A stretch of 64,000 nucleotides of DNA from Protonemura montana. Its lineage: Eukaryota; Arthropoda; Insecta; Plecoptera; Nemouridae. The notes beneath the pieces were generated by a model. The model searched no databases. It was not told the origin of the DNA and saw only the letters and a program-made list of their open reading frames with translations. The DNA is taken from positions 7,750,001 through 7,814,000 of the forward strand of contig OX387612.1 of assembly GCA_947568835.1 (NCBI GenBank). The letters are read 5' to 3'. The translations under genes and the position numbers were made by a program. Positions 1 to 11,942 of this stretch are shown one piece after another. Numbering within the stretch: position 1 is the stretch's first letter; each line of letters starts with the position of its first letter.

Positions 1-35
1 ATTGTTATGAACACTATAACCGTATGAAAAATTGA

Positions 36-117
36 TGTCCAAACGGGGACTCGAACCCCGATCTCCATCTGTTACGGGAAAGGTAGAGATTGGGGTTTGA
101 GTCCCCGTTTGGGTACC
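36..117. repeat. Inverted pair of tRNA-like SINE 3' halves
   Basis: A minus-strand copy (36-75) is followed after about 10 bp by a plus-strand copy (84-117) of the same B-box region (GGTTTGAGTCCCCGTTTGGG type). The arms are about 33 bp and would form a hairpin. Confidence 0.7.
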
Positions 118-654
118 ATTTTCTGAGATTCATATATTCTTTTCGATATATTTTTTTTGTATTTTGCAACATTGTTTTTTTTTGTGACAAGCCAACACAC
201 AATAGTAACTTATGTGGGATTTTTACAACTTAATTGTTCTTTCCTTTGTATTAACCTTACCAGTGCGACCCGACGTATAATTGTAAAAAATTAAAAAAAT
301 TAATAAAAAATAAATCATGTTATATCACTGACCATTCTCTTGCCTGCATTTTTAATTGCACTCAAGGTGAGATTGCAATCAAATAGTAATTATTGTGTAA
401 TCGTTAATTGATGATATACACCTAGACTCGAAAAACAATGTTTTGCAATTTTTTTGTCTGGATAAATCAGCGACTCAGCGAATATCATTTAATAATAATC
501 AATTATTATTATTAAATGGTATGTCAATGTTAATGATAGTGTCAATGTTCCCTTGAAATAGGCATGCGTTTACATGTTGGCAAGAAAGTTAAGAACAGCA
601 AAAGTGTCTGCACAAATTGTGTAATATTGTGAACAATTTTATTGTTAGCAACAC

Positions 655-905
655 TCATTTGTCCCGATAGGTGGATTATTATGAGTATTCACAGCCTCTT
701 GCTTCTAATCTTTGGAGAACTGTCATTCTCATCAAATACACTAAAATCGTCTCTAAAAGCCAGTGTCCAAGTAGCTCAATGGTTCAGAGCAACACCCGCG
801 ATAGGTGGAGATCGGGGTTCGAGTCCCCGTTTGGGCCGAAGGTTATTGGTGTTCCTAATAATAAAATATTTTCAGCATTTTAAGCGTTTTCAATTTGAAG
901 ATTCA
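655..905 (+). mobile_element. tRNA-like SINE, family 1
   Basis: Contains an A-box-like TAGCTCAATGG and a perfect B box GGTTCGAGTCC (about 815-825), preceded by a conserved block with CTGTGAGTATTCACAG-type sequence and followed by GGTTATTGGTGTTCCTAATA. Acceptor-stem pairing survives (GTCCAAG with TTTGGGC), but the anticodon loop lacks U33, so it is not a functional tRNA. Confidence 0.75.
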
Positions 906-1344
906 CGCTTTTATTTTGTAAGGGAGAAGGGGCTAGGTGGTGGTGGAACATTTAAGTTGCAATTTCAAAATTATTTTGAGTCAAACAAAGTAATGAAGTG
1001 GTCAATTAACGTGGGTAATAACGTTCATCACAAGTACTGGTGCATACGATTGCATTTTAATAGTCATTCACTTCGCTCGCTCGGTTAAAATGTCTGTCAA
1101 ATTCAAAACGATGATTTTTAAATTAAGATATCTTTTTTTCAAAAGGGAAATATTAAATTTTACTAAATAAAACTTTGAGCCAGTTCTATTTATTTGGCCC
1201 AATTCTTGCATGGCCATAAAATATTATCCATAAACGGTTCTCGCCATCTATATACACCAGACCAACCTGTACGCCCTGCAATATGAGATCACTGTAATAC
1301 TACAGTGATTAGCGGCTCTAGACACCACCATGAAACCATTAACG

Positions 1345-1785
1345 CCAGTGACTTCAATCGTTGAGTGTAGGTTATAGGTAGAGAAACAACGTCAATGTTA
1401 CAGTCTCTGTGTGAAAGATGGCCGCCAAATGACTACCTTACCGACAAAAATGCAGAGTACCGGGACATCACGTTAAGTGGAGCCACTGTCGTCTGAATTT
1501 TAATTTCGATATTTCTCGTAGGTTAACTCGCTTTTGAGACTTTTCATGCTCAAAAAATCTCCATCAATGTTTACCTCAACGATTGATATACACGTAACGA
1601 TATTAAAAAGCGAGTAACCTACGATAAATATCGAAATTAAATTTCATACGACAGTGGCTCCACTTAACGTGATGTTCCGGTACTCTACATTTTTGTCGGT
1701 AAGGTAGTCATTTGGCGGCCATCTTTCACGTAGATGTTGTTTCTCTACCTAGAACCTACACTCAACTCTTCAATGTTCCTAAATT
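1345..1785. mobile_element. Foldback element with about 190-bp inverted arms
   Basis: Left arm from about 1356 (GTTGAGTGTAGGTTATAGG) to 1545; right arm about 1598-1775 is its reverse complement with scattered mismatches. The centre is about 50 bp. No coding capacity. Its end sequence recurs as a 47-bp tandem array at the right edge of the window. Confidence 0.8.
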
Positions 1786-1834
1786 AAATTTGACAGTCTC
1801 GCGATAGCACCCACCCTACACCAGCACCTTAATG

Positions 1835-2115
1835 TTCAATCACCTACCGACACATCTTAAAAACAAAATAACTCAGATTCAGGTGTTTGACCGCGCCCTT
1901 ACAAGCCATCTCCTGTTAATCACACCATACTCAATCAAAAGAATGTTTTGATAGTTAATTAAAAATTAAATCTTAATTATGTTTCTCATTAATGCATAAT
2001 GTTTATGTAAAGGTACTTAAAGTTATGTATATACCATCATTTATTGTACACACTCTGTACTGACGATTCTTATAGCTCTTCTAGAGCTCTCTAGAATAAA
2101 GAAATTTAAATATAA
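1835..2115 (+). mobile_element. LINE 3'-end fragment (RT C-terminus and tail)
   Basis: A short frame reading MFNHLPTHLKNKITQIQVF then stopping at 1951 resembles the last residues of jockey/CR1-type reverse transcriptases. It is followed by AT-rich sequence with AATAAA and an A-rich tail. Confidence 0.5.
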
Positions 2116-2435
2116 AAAAGCATATTTATTTCAATATTGCACCTTTCAGATTTTGATTTGCGAAAGCCTTGCTAACTTACAGACATTCTAGCGTTATTCA
2201 AGTATCATTTGAGATGTTTGGTGTAGCTTCAAGTTTACAGAGTTTACTATTGCACTTACGATAATTGATGTAGTAGGTAGATTAAAATGCAAATAAAATT
2301 AAATAAAAATGTCACACCTGGCCGCTGAATTTCCTCACCTTCAATCTCCAGCTTCCTCTCCACTTAACACTCACGTAACAAATACATAAAAATGAAAGAA
2401 ATATAAGATGATAGATGAAAGATTGCATTTCGGTG

Positions 2436-3120
2436 CTAAACGACGCACTGTTTTGACAACGGGCCCTGCGGCACTGGTCTAATAGCATCAAGAATTGAGT
2501 ATGTGATGATGAGGATGATGATGAATCTAACCTCGCCTAGAAGGGAGGAGGGGAAACTCAATGCAGTTGCGTAGCCTACACCTGTCGAAGAGCACCACGG
2601 GGACCACCGGCTTAACGTCCCTTCCGAAGGACGGTACAACGCGAACAACAGGATTCATCCACAAATCCATGCTGTCGAGAGGTTGATAAGCAAGGCGAAT
2701 GAAGTTGCTGTATTAACTTTCATCCCTCCAACCTCTCTCCCGAACAGAAATGATCATGTGGATGATGGTCACCGATCCCATACCTGACCAAGCGCAGTGT
2801 CGCTTATCTTCGGTGATCTCACGAGATCCGGTGTTTCCAACACGCCAAACCGTTCGGTGGTCATTCATCCAATACCTGACCCAGCGCAGTGTTGCTTAAC
2901 TTCGGTGAACTCACGAGATCCGGTGTTTCCAACACGCCAAACCGTTTGGTGGTCATTCATCCAATACCTGACCCAGCGCAGTGTTGCTTAACTTCGGTGA
3001 TCTCACGAGGACCGGTGTTTCCAACACGCCAAACCGTTCGGTGGTCACCCATCCAATACCTGACCCAGCGCAGTGTTGCTTAAATTCGGTGATCCCAAGA
3101 GATCCGGTGTTACCAAATCG
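2436..3120 (-). mobile_element. 5S-rRNA-derived SINE with four tandem 5S heads
   Basis: SINE body at 2436-2760 and then the 5S-like head repeated as exact 92-bp units starting at 2781, 2873, 2965 and 3057. Heads read, on the minus strand, GATCACCGAAGTTAAGCAAC and GGATGGGTGACC, the internal-promoter regions of 5S rRNA. Confidence 0.85.
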
Positions 3121-3617
3121 ACAATCTATTCCGAGTAACATCTTCATGCTAATATGTGTTTGCCTTCAAGCAAAACGTCCTTTGCATTCAACAAATAATT
3201 AGTGATCTGTTAGGTACATAGCTACACAGGCTTAAAATAAAGACTATAATAATAAGATTCCAAACCTCTGTAAGGTCATCACCTAGTCACGTGTTAGTCG
3301 CGACTGTGACAGGTATTTTTCAGTGCAGTTTTTAATGACGTTTGGATTAGCTGGTTATGGATGTGTCCGGATTTTGCGTTGGAGGACCTGTGTTCCATGG
3401 CTAAATTATTATAAAGCGATGTCACGTTCTATTTTTTCATGATGACAATTGGTAAAATTTACCTTTCTCATTCTTTTACATTAGTAAATATTTGGTTAAA
3501 AATTGATTGACTCGGTGGACTTGACTTTGACTTTCAAATATGCATTTTTAGAGGCTTAATCAGTTGATAAAAAAAAAACACAAAAAAATCTTGAAACAGA
3601 TGCAGATTTAATCTTTG

Positions 3618-3812
3618 ATGTGTTGTGACAGCGGGCTCTGTGACACTGGTCCAATAGCTTAAATAAATTAGTCGATAGTGATGGACATAATTTAGTCACG
3701 ATTTACCCGGTGCCGGCACGTAGCCTACTCCTGTCGAAGACCAAGGGGACCACCGGCTTAGCGTCCCTTGCGAAGGACGGTACAACGCGAACAACAGGAT
3801 TCTTTCACATAT
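3618..3812 (-). mobile_element. 5S-derived SINE, headless body fragment
   Basis: Carries the conserved body (CGAAGGACGGTACAACGCGA and GGGGACCACCGGCTTA) with internal deletions and no 5S head. Confidence 0.75.
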
Positions 3813-3819
3813 CTATTAA

Positions 3820-6800
3820 AGATATTTTACAGAAAAAAATTGTTTTGCTATCACAATTGTATTAAAATATTATTTTTATTAATTTATGATGACAAAAATA
3901 ATGCGTTTGTGGCTATTTTTTAAGTCGATTTTGCTGTACATGGCTTGAAACTGGAAACTGTTGGCAAAAAATGACCTTAAGATCATCGAGTCGCTGTATT
4001 TAGCAAGACGAGGTCGTCAGGTTATCCGGGTATTCGACTCGAACGTCTTGAAATCAGCTGATTTTATAGTACTCTTTCACAATACTTTTCAAGATTGGAA
4101 CATGCATTATGTATTGCACACAAAAACGGCCGGGTTTTGGCTAAAATTAAAGTTTGGCCCATTAGCATGTTGGTAAACTTTGTGTATTTATCATAGGACT
4201 TTGAGTCCAAAAATATACTTTTAAATTGATGTCGATTTTGTTATTTAGGAATAATCAACAACGATGATGACTATGTCGAATATTAATTTCACTCGTATGG
4301 TCCATCCCAAAAACTAAAATGATTTCATTTTAAAAAATTTCAAGAGGCTTCGCTTAAGGGATAAAAATTTTATTTAGATGCATTTAGGAAGCTTGAACTA
4401 GGTAATTGTTATAATTTTATGTGGTTATTTTGTTGTCGGAAAATTGTCAGGACTGCTTTTACCCTAGAAGAAGTAATAGGTACAAGTTACGAAACGTTGG
4501 GTAATTTAGTAGTCCTTTACTTAGCATTGAAAACCCAGTTGAAATAGTTTTTGTAAAAACTTGTGCTATGGTTAGATAAAGTATACATGAGTATTGATAT
4601 TGGTATTTGTATATTGGTAAATAATGATTTCTACAAATGAGTGGCAATAGGCAATTTGTTTAAAATCGATGTACATGGGTTTTTGGGATAACCTATAACA
4701 CTTAATTTTGTTTTATTTATAAGGCAAGACATTAAAGAAAAAGAATAATCGTTAGCAATCGTTCAGTATCGACTTCAACACAGTTGTCAAGCAAAAATTA
4801 GTTAAAATTAAACACACATTGCAACTTCCATATTCTTCATTCTCAACATACTATCAACGCATGTTTTCAACATTTATTCATTACAACCATCGCACAATGG
4901 ATCTTTAGGTTTGTGATTTTGATACCTTCAAAGACCTAAGATATTCCACGCGGAGGTATGTCCCAGTCGAGGGTAATTACTTACAACGCGTTAATTCCTT
5001 TAACATCCGTTCACGATATCAAATGTAAGGTCAGACGAGGCGAGGAAGCGAATAGAGATGTTTTTTTTTTTAAGTAAGTGTCCTTCCGAATTCACTAGAT
5101 GTTTCATTCACTCGTTATCAGTTTTAATTCAGTGAGTGATGAAACTTAATCTTATCGAAGCGTTCAAAAGCAAGCCAAACTTAAATATAAATCGATCTAC
5201 GTTTCTCATTTCTTTGGCTTTTTTTTTGAAGGTCCTTAAATGTAATGAGCAATATCTTTGGTGATTTTAGACCAATTTTGCTAAATATTTCCTGGCCGTA
5301 CCATTGGATTTAGAATGCTAGAATTTGAACATGTTTTAGATACCTTTTGGAACAACGGGGTTTCTTTTTCGAAATTTTTTCTTCGTTTGCCAAAATGAAC
5401 CCCAAAAAACCCTTCCTGCTGGTTGAAATTTAAGTCAGCCAATCCATTGTTGGCACAGAGTTGTATAAACTTGGAGTGAAATAAAATTAAAAGTTAAAAA
5501 ATGCATATAGTAAAACACAAAACCGCCACACGAAATAATTCGCATTGCCGCTGACCACACTCAATTCAATAGACCGTAAACGTTCCATGGTTTTGACCCA
5601 CATCAAATTGTTAATTGCCGACTTTTTAAAACGATTTAAAATACCATTGCATAACAGAAACCAAATCTAAAACCAGTTTCAGGCAAAAATTATTCCAAAG
5701 CGACTTGTTTCCAAAATATTTGCATACCTGAAATGTATGGGTCAATGTCAAGTCCTAATTAATCAGGATGTGATTGTTTTTGTTGTTGTTAATGTATTTG
5801 CTTTAGCAGTTAAAGGTGAACTTGAATATCACCGACCGAACGCATGACGACTACAAAGAAAATCGCCGAAAAAAAACGCATATAAAATTGAATTGTACCA
5901 ATAAACCAACTCATAAGATGCTTATTTTTGTTCTGTTCCGCATTTAAATGTAGTGAAGTCTCCTATTTGTATTCCTGTCACCACATTTCCACGGAATCAT
6001 CCTCACGAAGCACGTGATAAATGCTAAATTTAAATGATGCTCCGCAAACTTAATTTCAATTGCGTTTTAGATAATCGTAGCTATTTTATTTATCTTTTTT
6101 GGTGGAGGGACCTCCACCCACAAGCCCCCTTCACACATTTTTCCTTATTTTCGGTTCACTAACAACTCTTTCAAGTTTTTTCTGAAACCATTATGTCAAA
6201 AAATGCCCGTGGGAAAAATGACTGCGAGTTTGAACCTGATTTATTGAGAAGGTTCACATTTTCTTAAATATAATAAGTTCAAGATAACCGATTTATCTGG
6301 AAAACGCAGGAGATCTAGTTTTAGAACTCAAAAGGGTATTATCAAAATTTCATAAAAATCGGATCAGAAGTTTGGCTGGTAGAACGTAAACAAACACACA
6401 CAACACACAACAGCGACGAGTTTCTTGAAACAAAAATAAATCCCATCTTAGAAGGGGTCGTTGATTGAAACGTGTCTGCAAAATCCTCTGCTCGAAGGCG
6501 GAGGCCAAGTTAATCTCATAAGAAAACACAGCACACGATGAAACAAATACTGCACTCTTTTACCACAATGATATGATGATAATAAATTGCATTGCTTGTA
6601 CTCGTACCTGTTTACACGCGTCGAATACGCAACACGTGTCACTCGCTCTGTCTTGAACCAAGCAATGAGCTGGCAAACTTGGTGCGATATTTAACTACAA
6701 ACCAACAATATCACAGACGTGTACCTGTGAGTGTTCGCTACCTTGGAGGGGAGGAACTAGCGACGATCAAAATGCCAGGCTCGTTTATTTTAGCTTGAAT

Positions 6801-7055
6801 TTAAACTACCAAGGGCAAAGGCGTGCATATCAAAGTTGGGATTTTTTTATGATTTTGTTTAACATATTTAGGATTGGTTTACATAAAATATTTTGTCTAT
6901 AGTCGGTTCTTTTTTGTAAGGATTTTCATAATTTAGGTAGTTTTTTTTTTTTTATAGTGGGCAAATTCCTGTTCATGTTTCGGTATGGTGTATCCCAAAA
7001 ACACAGGTGCGTTGGTTTTAAAGTCATCGAAGGGCAATTGGAAGTGCCTTTTTGT
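3820..7055. other. Gene-free AT-rich stretch
   Basis: No exon or recognisable gene seen. The only repeat I can place is the solo palindrome arm at 4455-4560. Confidence 0.6.
4455..4560 (-). repeat. Solo arm related to the 11.0-11.3 kb palindrome
   Basis: Shares GAAGAAGTA, GTTACGAAACGT, AGTCCTTTAC and GCATT-AAAACCCA in the same order as the right arm at 11194-11276, with divergence. Confidence 0.65.
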
Positions 7056-7059
7056 GCGA

Positions 7060-7215
7060 AATTTTATTTAAATTGCAAACGCTTGCAATGTGTGGGGTAT
7101 ATTATTATTGGGAACACTAAAAACCTCTCAATAATTTATGCCTAAACAGGGAATCGAACCCCGATCTCCTCCTGTCGCAGGTGTTGCTCTAACCAATTGA
7201 GCTAACCAACTAAGC
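7060..7215 (-). mobile_element. tRNA-like SINE, family 1, reverse copy
   Basis: B box and A box in reverse (GAATCGAACCCCGATCTCC, CAATTGAGCTAACC), with the family tail (GGGAACACTAAAAACCTCTC) at its 3' side. Confidence 0.75.
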
Positions 7216-7234
7216 AATTGGACACACCATTTTT

Positions 7235-7345
7235 GTTCGATTCTTGTCCATCTTGTCAGGTGTCAACATTTCAACCCGTCTCGACTCAACCATCTAAGCT
7301 GTGTTGCCAACTTACGCACCTACCCCCATCCCTTCCCATCAGGTA
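7235..7345. repeat. Dispersed repeat shared with 29,395-29,515
   Basis: Both loci carry TCTTGTCAGGTGTCAACATT-like sequence, then TCGACTC-ACCATCTAAGCTG and GTTGCCAACT-ACG. Nature unknown. Confidence 0.65.
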
Positions 7346-8454
7346 ATCCAGTAATAGGAAAAAACAGAAGCCATAGCATAAAAACCTCCACGCACTGCGT
7401 TTACCTTTGGTAGAAGAAACATTCAACTAATTACCCCAATCAATCAAATCTGACAGCTAACATGTTTCAAAGGTAGGTTATTAACTTCTGTAAATACCTG
7501 TTAAAGTCGATGCACATTAGTTTTTGGGTTACACTATAATATTGTCATTACTTTGTCTGACGACGGTTTGTCTATGAACTAAACATAATGTCTAGGAGAT
7601 AAAAATGTTCCACCCTTTATGTACGTTTTACATACATTACAAATGAAATATTTAATTTAGTGTAATTCCTCAATCCACTATTATTTTCTATTATGATAAC
7701 AGATTTTACAGATTTACACTGAGAATATAAAAACGGACATGAAAATGAGTCGGTAAAGCATGAAAAGACGGTGAATATCCTTTTATAACCTGCAGTTTTT
7801 TAGTTCTTCAAATCTTGTTTGAGTTAAATTAACATTAAAAAAAAAACACATTTCTGCTTTTCAAAACCAAATTCAATTCCTGTTATAAAAAGTGGTAATC
7901 TATGATTGACCAGAACAAAAGCAAAAAGACTAGGACCGAACGTTTTTTGTCTAGGATGTAAATTATAACGATCGATCATCTATCCGGATACCTGATCGTC
8001 AATTCGGCAAGGTTAACCACTATTTAAAAATATTTTAAAAAAAAATGCGCGGAAGTGTCTAAAACGTATTGCTTGTATTTTTGATAATATTCACTTAAAC
8101 ATAAGGCTTCAAATTGTTTAAAATCTAAAATTACACTAGGGTATATAAAATACTTTCTTTTTACGCAACGATTTCTTGATATTCGTTTGATTTCAGTTTC
8201 ACGCTTATTTGAACTTCGCAATCTCAAACGCCTACTAATTTGCGCAAGTGTTTTCAAGAATAAACGTCAGCGCTTAAAACATTATCCACATGAATATCAA
8301 ATACAACAAAACAACAAAACATGTCAATAGATTTATAGATACTTGCAATATTTCTGCTTTGTGTACAATATAATTACCTCTTCGATATGCGCATTCATCA
8401 TTATTTTTCATAATAAACCGACCTAACATAAAGGCATTGAGTTTTTAGGTACAG

Positions 8455-8560
8455 TCCTAGGACCAGCGCTAGTGTTAAACTTTCTGCTGAGCCAACGAAC
8501 TGGTAACATGTGGTAATGGCAGGTCCAACCCGATTGTGCTTACGACCGTCATTCTTAAAA
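8455..8560. repeat. Dispersed repeat shared with 24,110-24,200
   Basis: Shared words include TTTCTGCTGAGC, AACGA-C-GG-AAC-TGTGGTAA and CCCGAT. Unclassified. Confidence 0.55.
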
Positions 8561-8639
8561 AACTTAAAAAACTAAATATTTTTGATTCAAAATATCGATA
8601 CTTGTAAATAAAACGTTAATTTTCGCATAAATTTAGATG

Positions 8640-8802
8640 AATTGAGTGTCAATCAGACTTAAATACGGGTAATCTGTGAGAAATAACACAATTAAATTTC
8701 TTAACATTTGAAACAACAGTGACTCACCTGGCAGCATCGATTTTTCTCGCGGTAAAGCAGTCATTTGAGGGCCATTTTTCGCGAAGAGTTTAAGGTTGTA
8801 TC
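8640..8802 (+). repeat. Dispersed element flanking the 26-bp minisatellite
   Basis: Related to 25,165-25,320 and 57,880-58,010, sharing AATCTGTG, CATTTGAAAC, AGCATC-, TCGCGGT, GTCATTTG-GGCCA and TTTCGCGA. It appears to be one end of an element that carries the 26-bp array. Confidence 0.6.
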
Positions 8803-8805
8803 GGG

Positions 8806-9211
8806 TGCTTGCTCAGGTCTATTGGAGTGGGAGCTTACTCAGGTCTATTGGAGTGGGTGCTTACTCAGGTATATTGGAGTGGGTGCTTACTCAGGTCTAT
8901 TGGAGTGGGAGCTTACTCAGGTCTATTGGAGTGGGAGCTTACTCAGGTCTATTGGAGTGGGAGCTTACTCAGATCTATTGGAGTGGGAGCTTACTCAGGT
9001 CTATTGGAGTGGGAGTTTACTCAGGTCTATTGGAGTGGGAGCTTACTCAGGTCTATTGGAGTGGGAGCTTACTCAAGTCTATTGGAGTGGGAGCTTACTC
9101 AGGTCTATTGGAGTGGGAGCTTACTCAGGTCTATTGGAGTGGGAGCTTACTCAGGTCTATTGGAGTGGGAGCTTACTCAGGTCTATTGGAGTGGGAGCTT
9201 GCTCAGGTCTA
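8806..9211 (+). repeat. 26-bp minisatellite, about 15 copies
   Basis: The unit is GTCTATTGGAGTGGGAGCTT then ACTCAG. Because 26 is not a multiple of 3 and the unit lacks stops in all frames, long artefactual frames arise. The same array occurs reversed at 22,342-23,155. Confidence 0.95.
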
Positions 9212-9934
9212 TAAATCAAGGTTTAATGGATACAACTAATCGACCAAACCACTTGTCCGATCGCAACGAAACAAAAACTAGGCGACCCATCAAACTATTG
9301 GCAACAGATTGAAGGTTTTCAAAATCAAAAATATTCTTTCGTCTGATAGTTACACGCGTTGTAAAAAAACCTGTTCAAAGCTTTTTTCTGTCTTTTTTTA
9401 GAGAAAATAATCTGAGTTTTTGTAGCAGCTGTGGTTCCCAATTTTGTTCAATCTGTTAACACTATACCAAACTGCACATACAAAATACACGAGTCAACCA
9501 TTTTTAAAAGCCCGAAAGAGACATTAAAGGGAAGCATTAAAAGAGATTTTTTTTAGTTGCAGAAACAGTTTATAACAACCCAAATAAAAGAATTAAAAAT
9601 TTTTTTTTCCTGGATCCCCCAGAAAAATAATATTGTGGCAATACAACCACCTTAACATTAGCGCAATGGTAGTAAAGTACTCTACACTAGGCACAGGTAC
9701 CATGAAGCTATCGCTTGCTCGGTGCGCTTTAGATTTGTATGACATAGTTACATTCCAGTCTTTGACCAACAAAGCGGCACTAGGTTACCGGTGGCAAGGT
9801 AGACGAGTTTCCACTGTAATCGTCAGAGCTTGGCATCGACACAGACGTTGCTCTTGGAGATGAAGACTGAAAGTGATATGGACTTCTTCATGCGAGTTGA
9901 ATCGTAATTGGATTGTAATGACATTACTTTTTAC

Positions 9935-10045
9935 TGGAAAGTTAGCTAGACTGAAGAAATTAGTAATCGCACCGGGATACGAACTAACAGAGCTGTCCGG
10001 GCACACAGATTCCAGATTCGCGGGGTGGGAGAAGGGATTCCCTCA
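9935..10045 (-). mobile_element. tRNA-like SINE family 2, internally deleted
   Basis: Shares ACTGAAGAAAT, GGGCACACAGATTCCAG and GGGGTGGGA-AAGGGA with the fuller copy at 18,900-19,035, but lacks the middle. Confidence 0.6.
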
Positions 10046-10059
10046 AGAGAATTGTTAGT

Positions 10060-11040
10060 GGTATGTATAGGTATTGTACATCAAAAGATTAACAAGTTTA
10101 TTTAAAAAAAAAAATTAAATCCCCCGCGTTGACTGTCTTGTTCGTTGCGGTCGACAATAAATTTATAGTGTTACAAAAGAGCCAAATATTTTAATTGAAC
10201 AAAAGTTCAATTCATCTATCGATATATTTTTTGATATGGCAATGAGTTTTGTAATAGGCCACGATTTAATTTTATATCGAAACTAATGACGATACTGGAG
10301 AGAGAATTAGGTGTATAGATTTAATTATAGATTATTATAGATAAATAGATAATTAATGGTAGATTTTTAATTAAACATACGTTTGTGTGATTTATAGACA
10401 AATTATTTAAAACATGGATGAATAATTGACTGGGAGGAACGAGTAAGGTGCAGGTAATACAATTTTACATATTATGCAACAAACCATGATTTTTATGTTT
10501 TATTTTCTCAGTAAATGCCCAGTTTAGTACATTTGTCTTCTTTAAACGCAGTATCAGGATACGCACTTTATAATCATAAGAAATATTTAACTAAAATATA
10601 TCTGCAATATTTTAATTTTATATTGAAAACGAATATAGTATACAACTGTAGGCCTTTTTCAAATCATAACATAACGCTATGACAAATAGGGTAAAAAAAT
10701 GACGGAAAAGTTGGAAAAAAATAAACTAGCTCAAGTATAAAGGTAATCGTAGAATTGAAGAAAAACAAATACACAGAATATATCACAAATAATTCATTTC
10801 ACGCTAAAAGTATCCTCTCTGTAATCAAATGAAACAAATTGATTACATCGGGACGACGAGACATTTCTTTTTTCATATGCGTGTTCGATAACTTCTTGGT
10901 GCCTTACATTGATATCAGATTCAGGAACAGATTTTTAAAGTGAATATCATAAAGTGCAGAAAATCAGATAATATGGGAAAGCCATGCAAAGTTTATGATG
11001 GTTTTTAGACTCATGTCTACTTGATTTATCCTTAGCACTA
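10060..11040. other. AT-rich stretch with nothing recognised
   Basis: Low GC, no plausible exon, no clear repeat. Confidence 0.6.
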
Positions 11041-11290
11041 GTTTTAACAAACACTAGTTGAAATGGGTTTTGAATGCTAAGTAAAGGACAACTAAAATTT
11101 CCCGACGTTTCGTAACATGTACTAGTTACTTCTTCAAGGGTTGCTCTAACCCAAGGACTGCTCAAGGATTTCAAGGATTCAAGGACTGCTCTAACCCTTG
11201 AAGAAGTAGCTAGTACATGTTACGAAACGTCGGGAAATTTTAGTTGTCCTTTACTAAGCATTCAAAACCCATTTCAAATTGTTTTTCTTA
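11040..11290. mobile_element. Near-perfect foldback palindrome
   Basis: Arms of about 85-95 bp (11059-11150 and 11190-11276) read GGGTTTTGAATGCTAAGTAA through GTTACGAAACGTCGGGAAA with very few mismatches, around a centre with short AAGGATT and AAGGACTGCTC repeats. No frame. Confidence 0.85.
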
Positions 11291-11316
11291 GGCAAAGTTT
11301 ACCTACAACTCCAAGT

Positions 11317-11735
11317 ATCGGTTCTAGTGAGATCACCGACGTTAAGCAACACTGCTCTGGATTAGGTACTGGATGGGTGACAATTGATTGATTATTGTGT
11401 TTAACGACGCGCTGTTTTGACAACCGGCCCTGCGGCACTGGTCTAATTGCGTCGGTGAATGAGAGAATGATGATGAACCTAACCGAGCCTAGAAGGAAGA
11501 AGGGGAAACCCGGTGCCGGCACGCAGCCTACTCCTGTTGAAGAGCACCAAGGGGACCACCGGCTTAACGTCCCTTTCGAATGACGGTACAACGCAAACAA
11601 CAGGATTCCTCCAAGAATCCATGCTGTCGAGAGGTTGATAAGCAAGACGAGTGAAGTTGCTGTACTAACTTTCTTTCCTCCGACCTCTCTCCCGAACAGA
11701 ACTGGTCATGTGTAGGTGACAACTAAACCCAATAC
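11317..11735 (-). mobile_element. 5S-derived SINE, chimeric: plus-strand 5S head joined to minus-strand body
   Basis: 11317-11381 is a 5S-like head on the plus strand (GATCACCGACGTTAAGCAAC, GGATGGGTGAC). From 11383 a (TGAT)n-type tail and the SINE body read on the minus strand. The two parts point in opposite directions. Confidence 0.8.
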
Positions 11736-11942
11736 TTGTTTAGTTTGGGAGTGAGATATCAGTGGGATGGATACTGCAACTTTGTCCCGTTGTCAAAATA
11801 ATGCGTTGTCAAAAACATCAAATAAAACAAACTCTATAATAAACACGTACTGACCGCGTCGATAAGTTAAGGCTATTTTGTTTTTAGATAGCAAAATGTC
11901 AAATACAATTTACAAAAATATATATATATATTAATTTACAAA

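Noticed and set aside
755..836. Functional tRNA gene
   Set aside because: B box and acceptor pairing are present, but the anticodon stem is mispaired and U33 is missing; it is embedded in a dispersed repeat.
8765..9312. Long open frames in three frames (149, 147 and 167 codons) over the 26-bp array
   Set aside because: A stop-free 26-bp unit makes every frame open; the peptide repeats with a 26-residue period and shows no coding bias.
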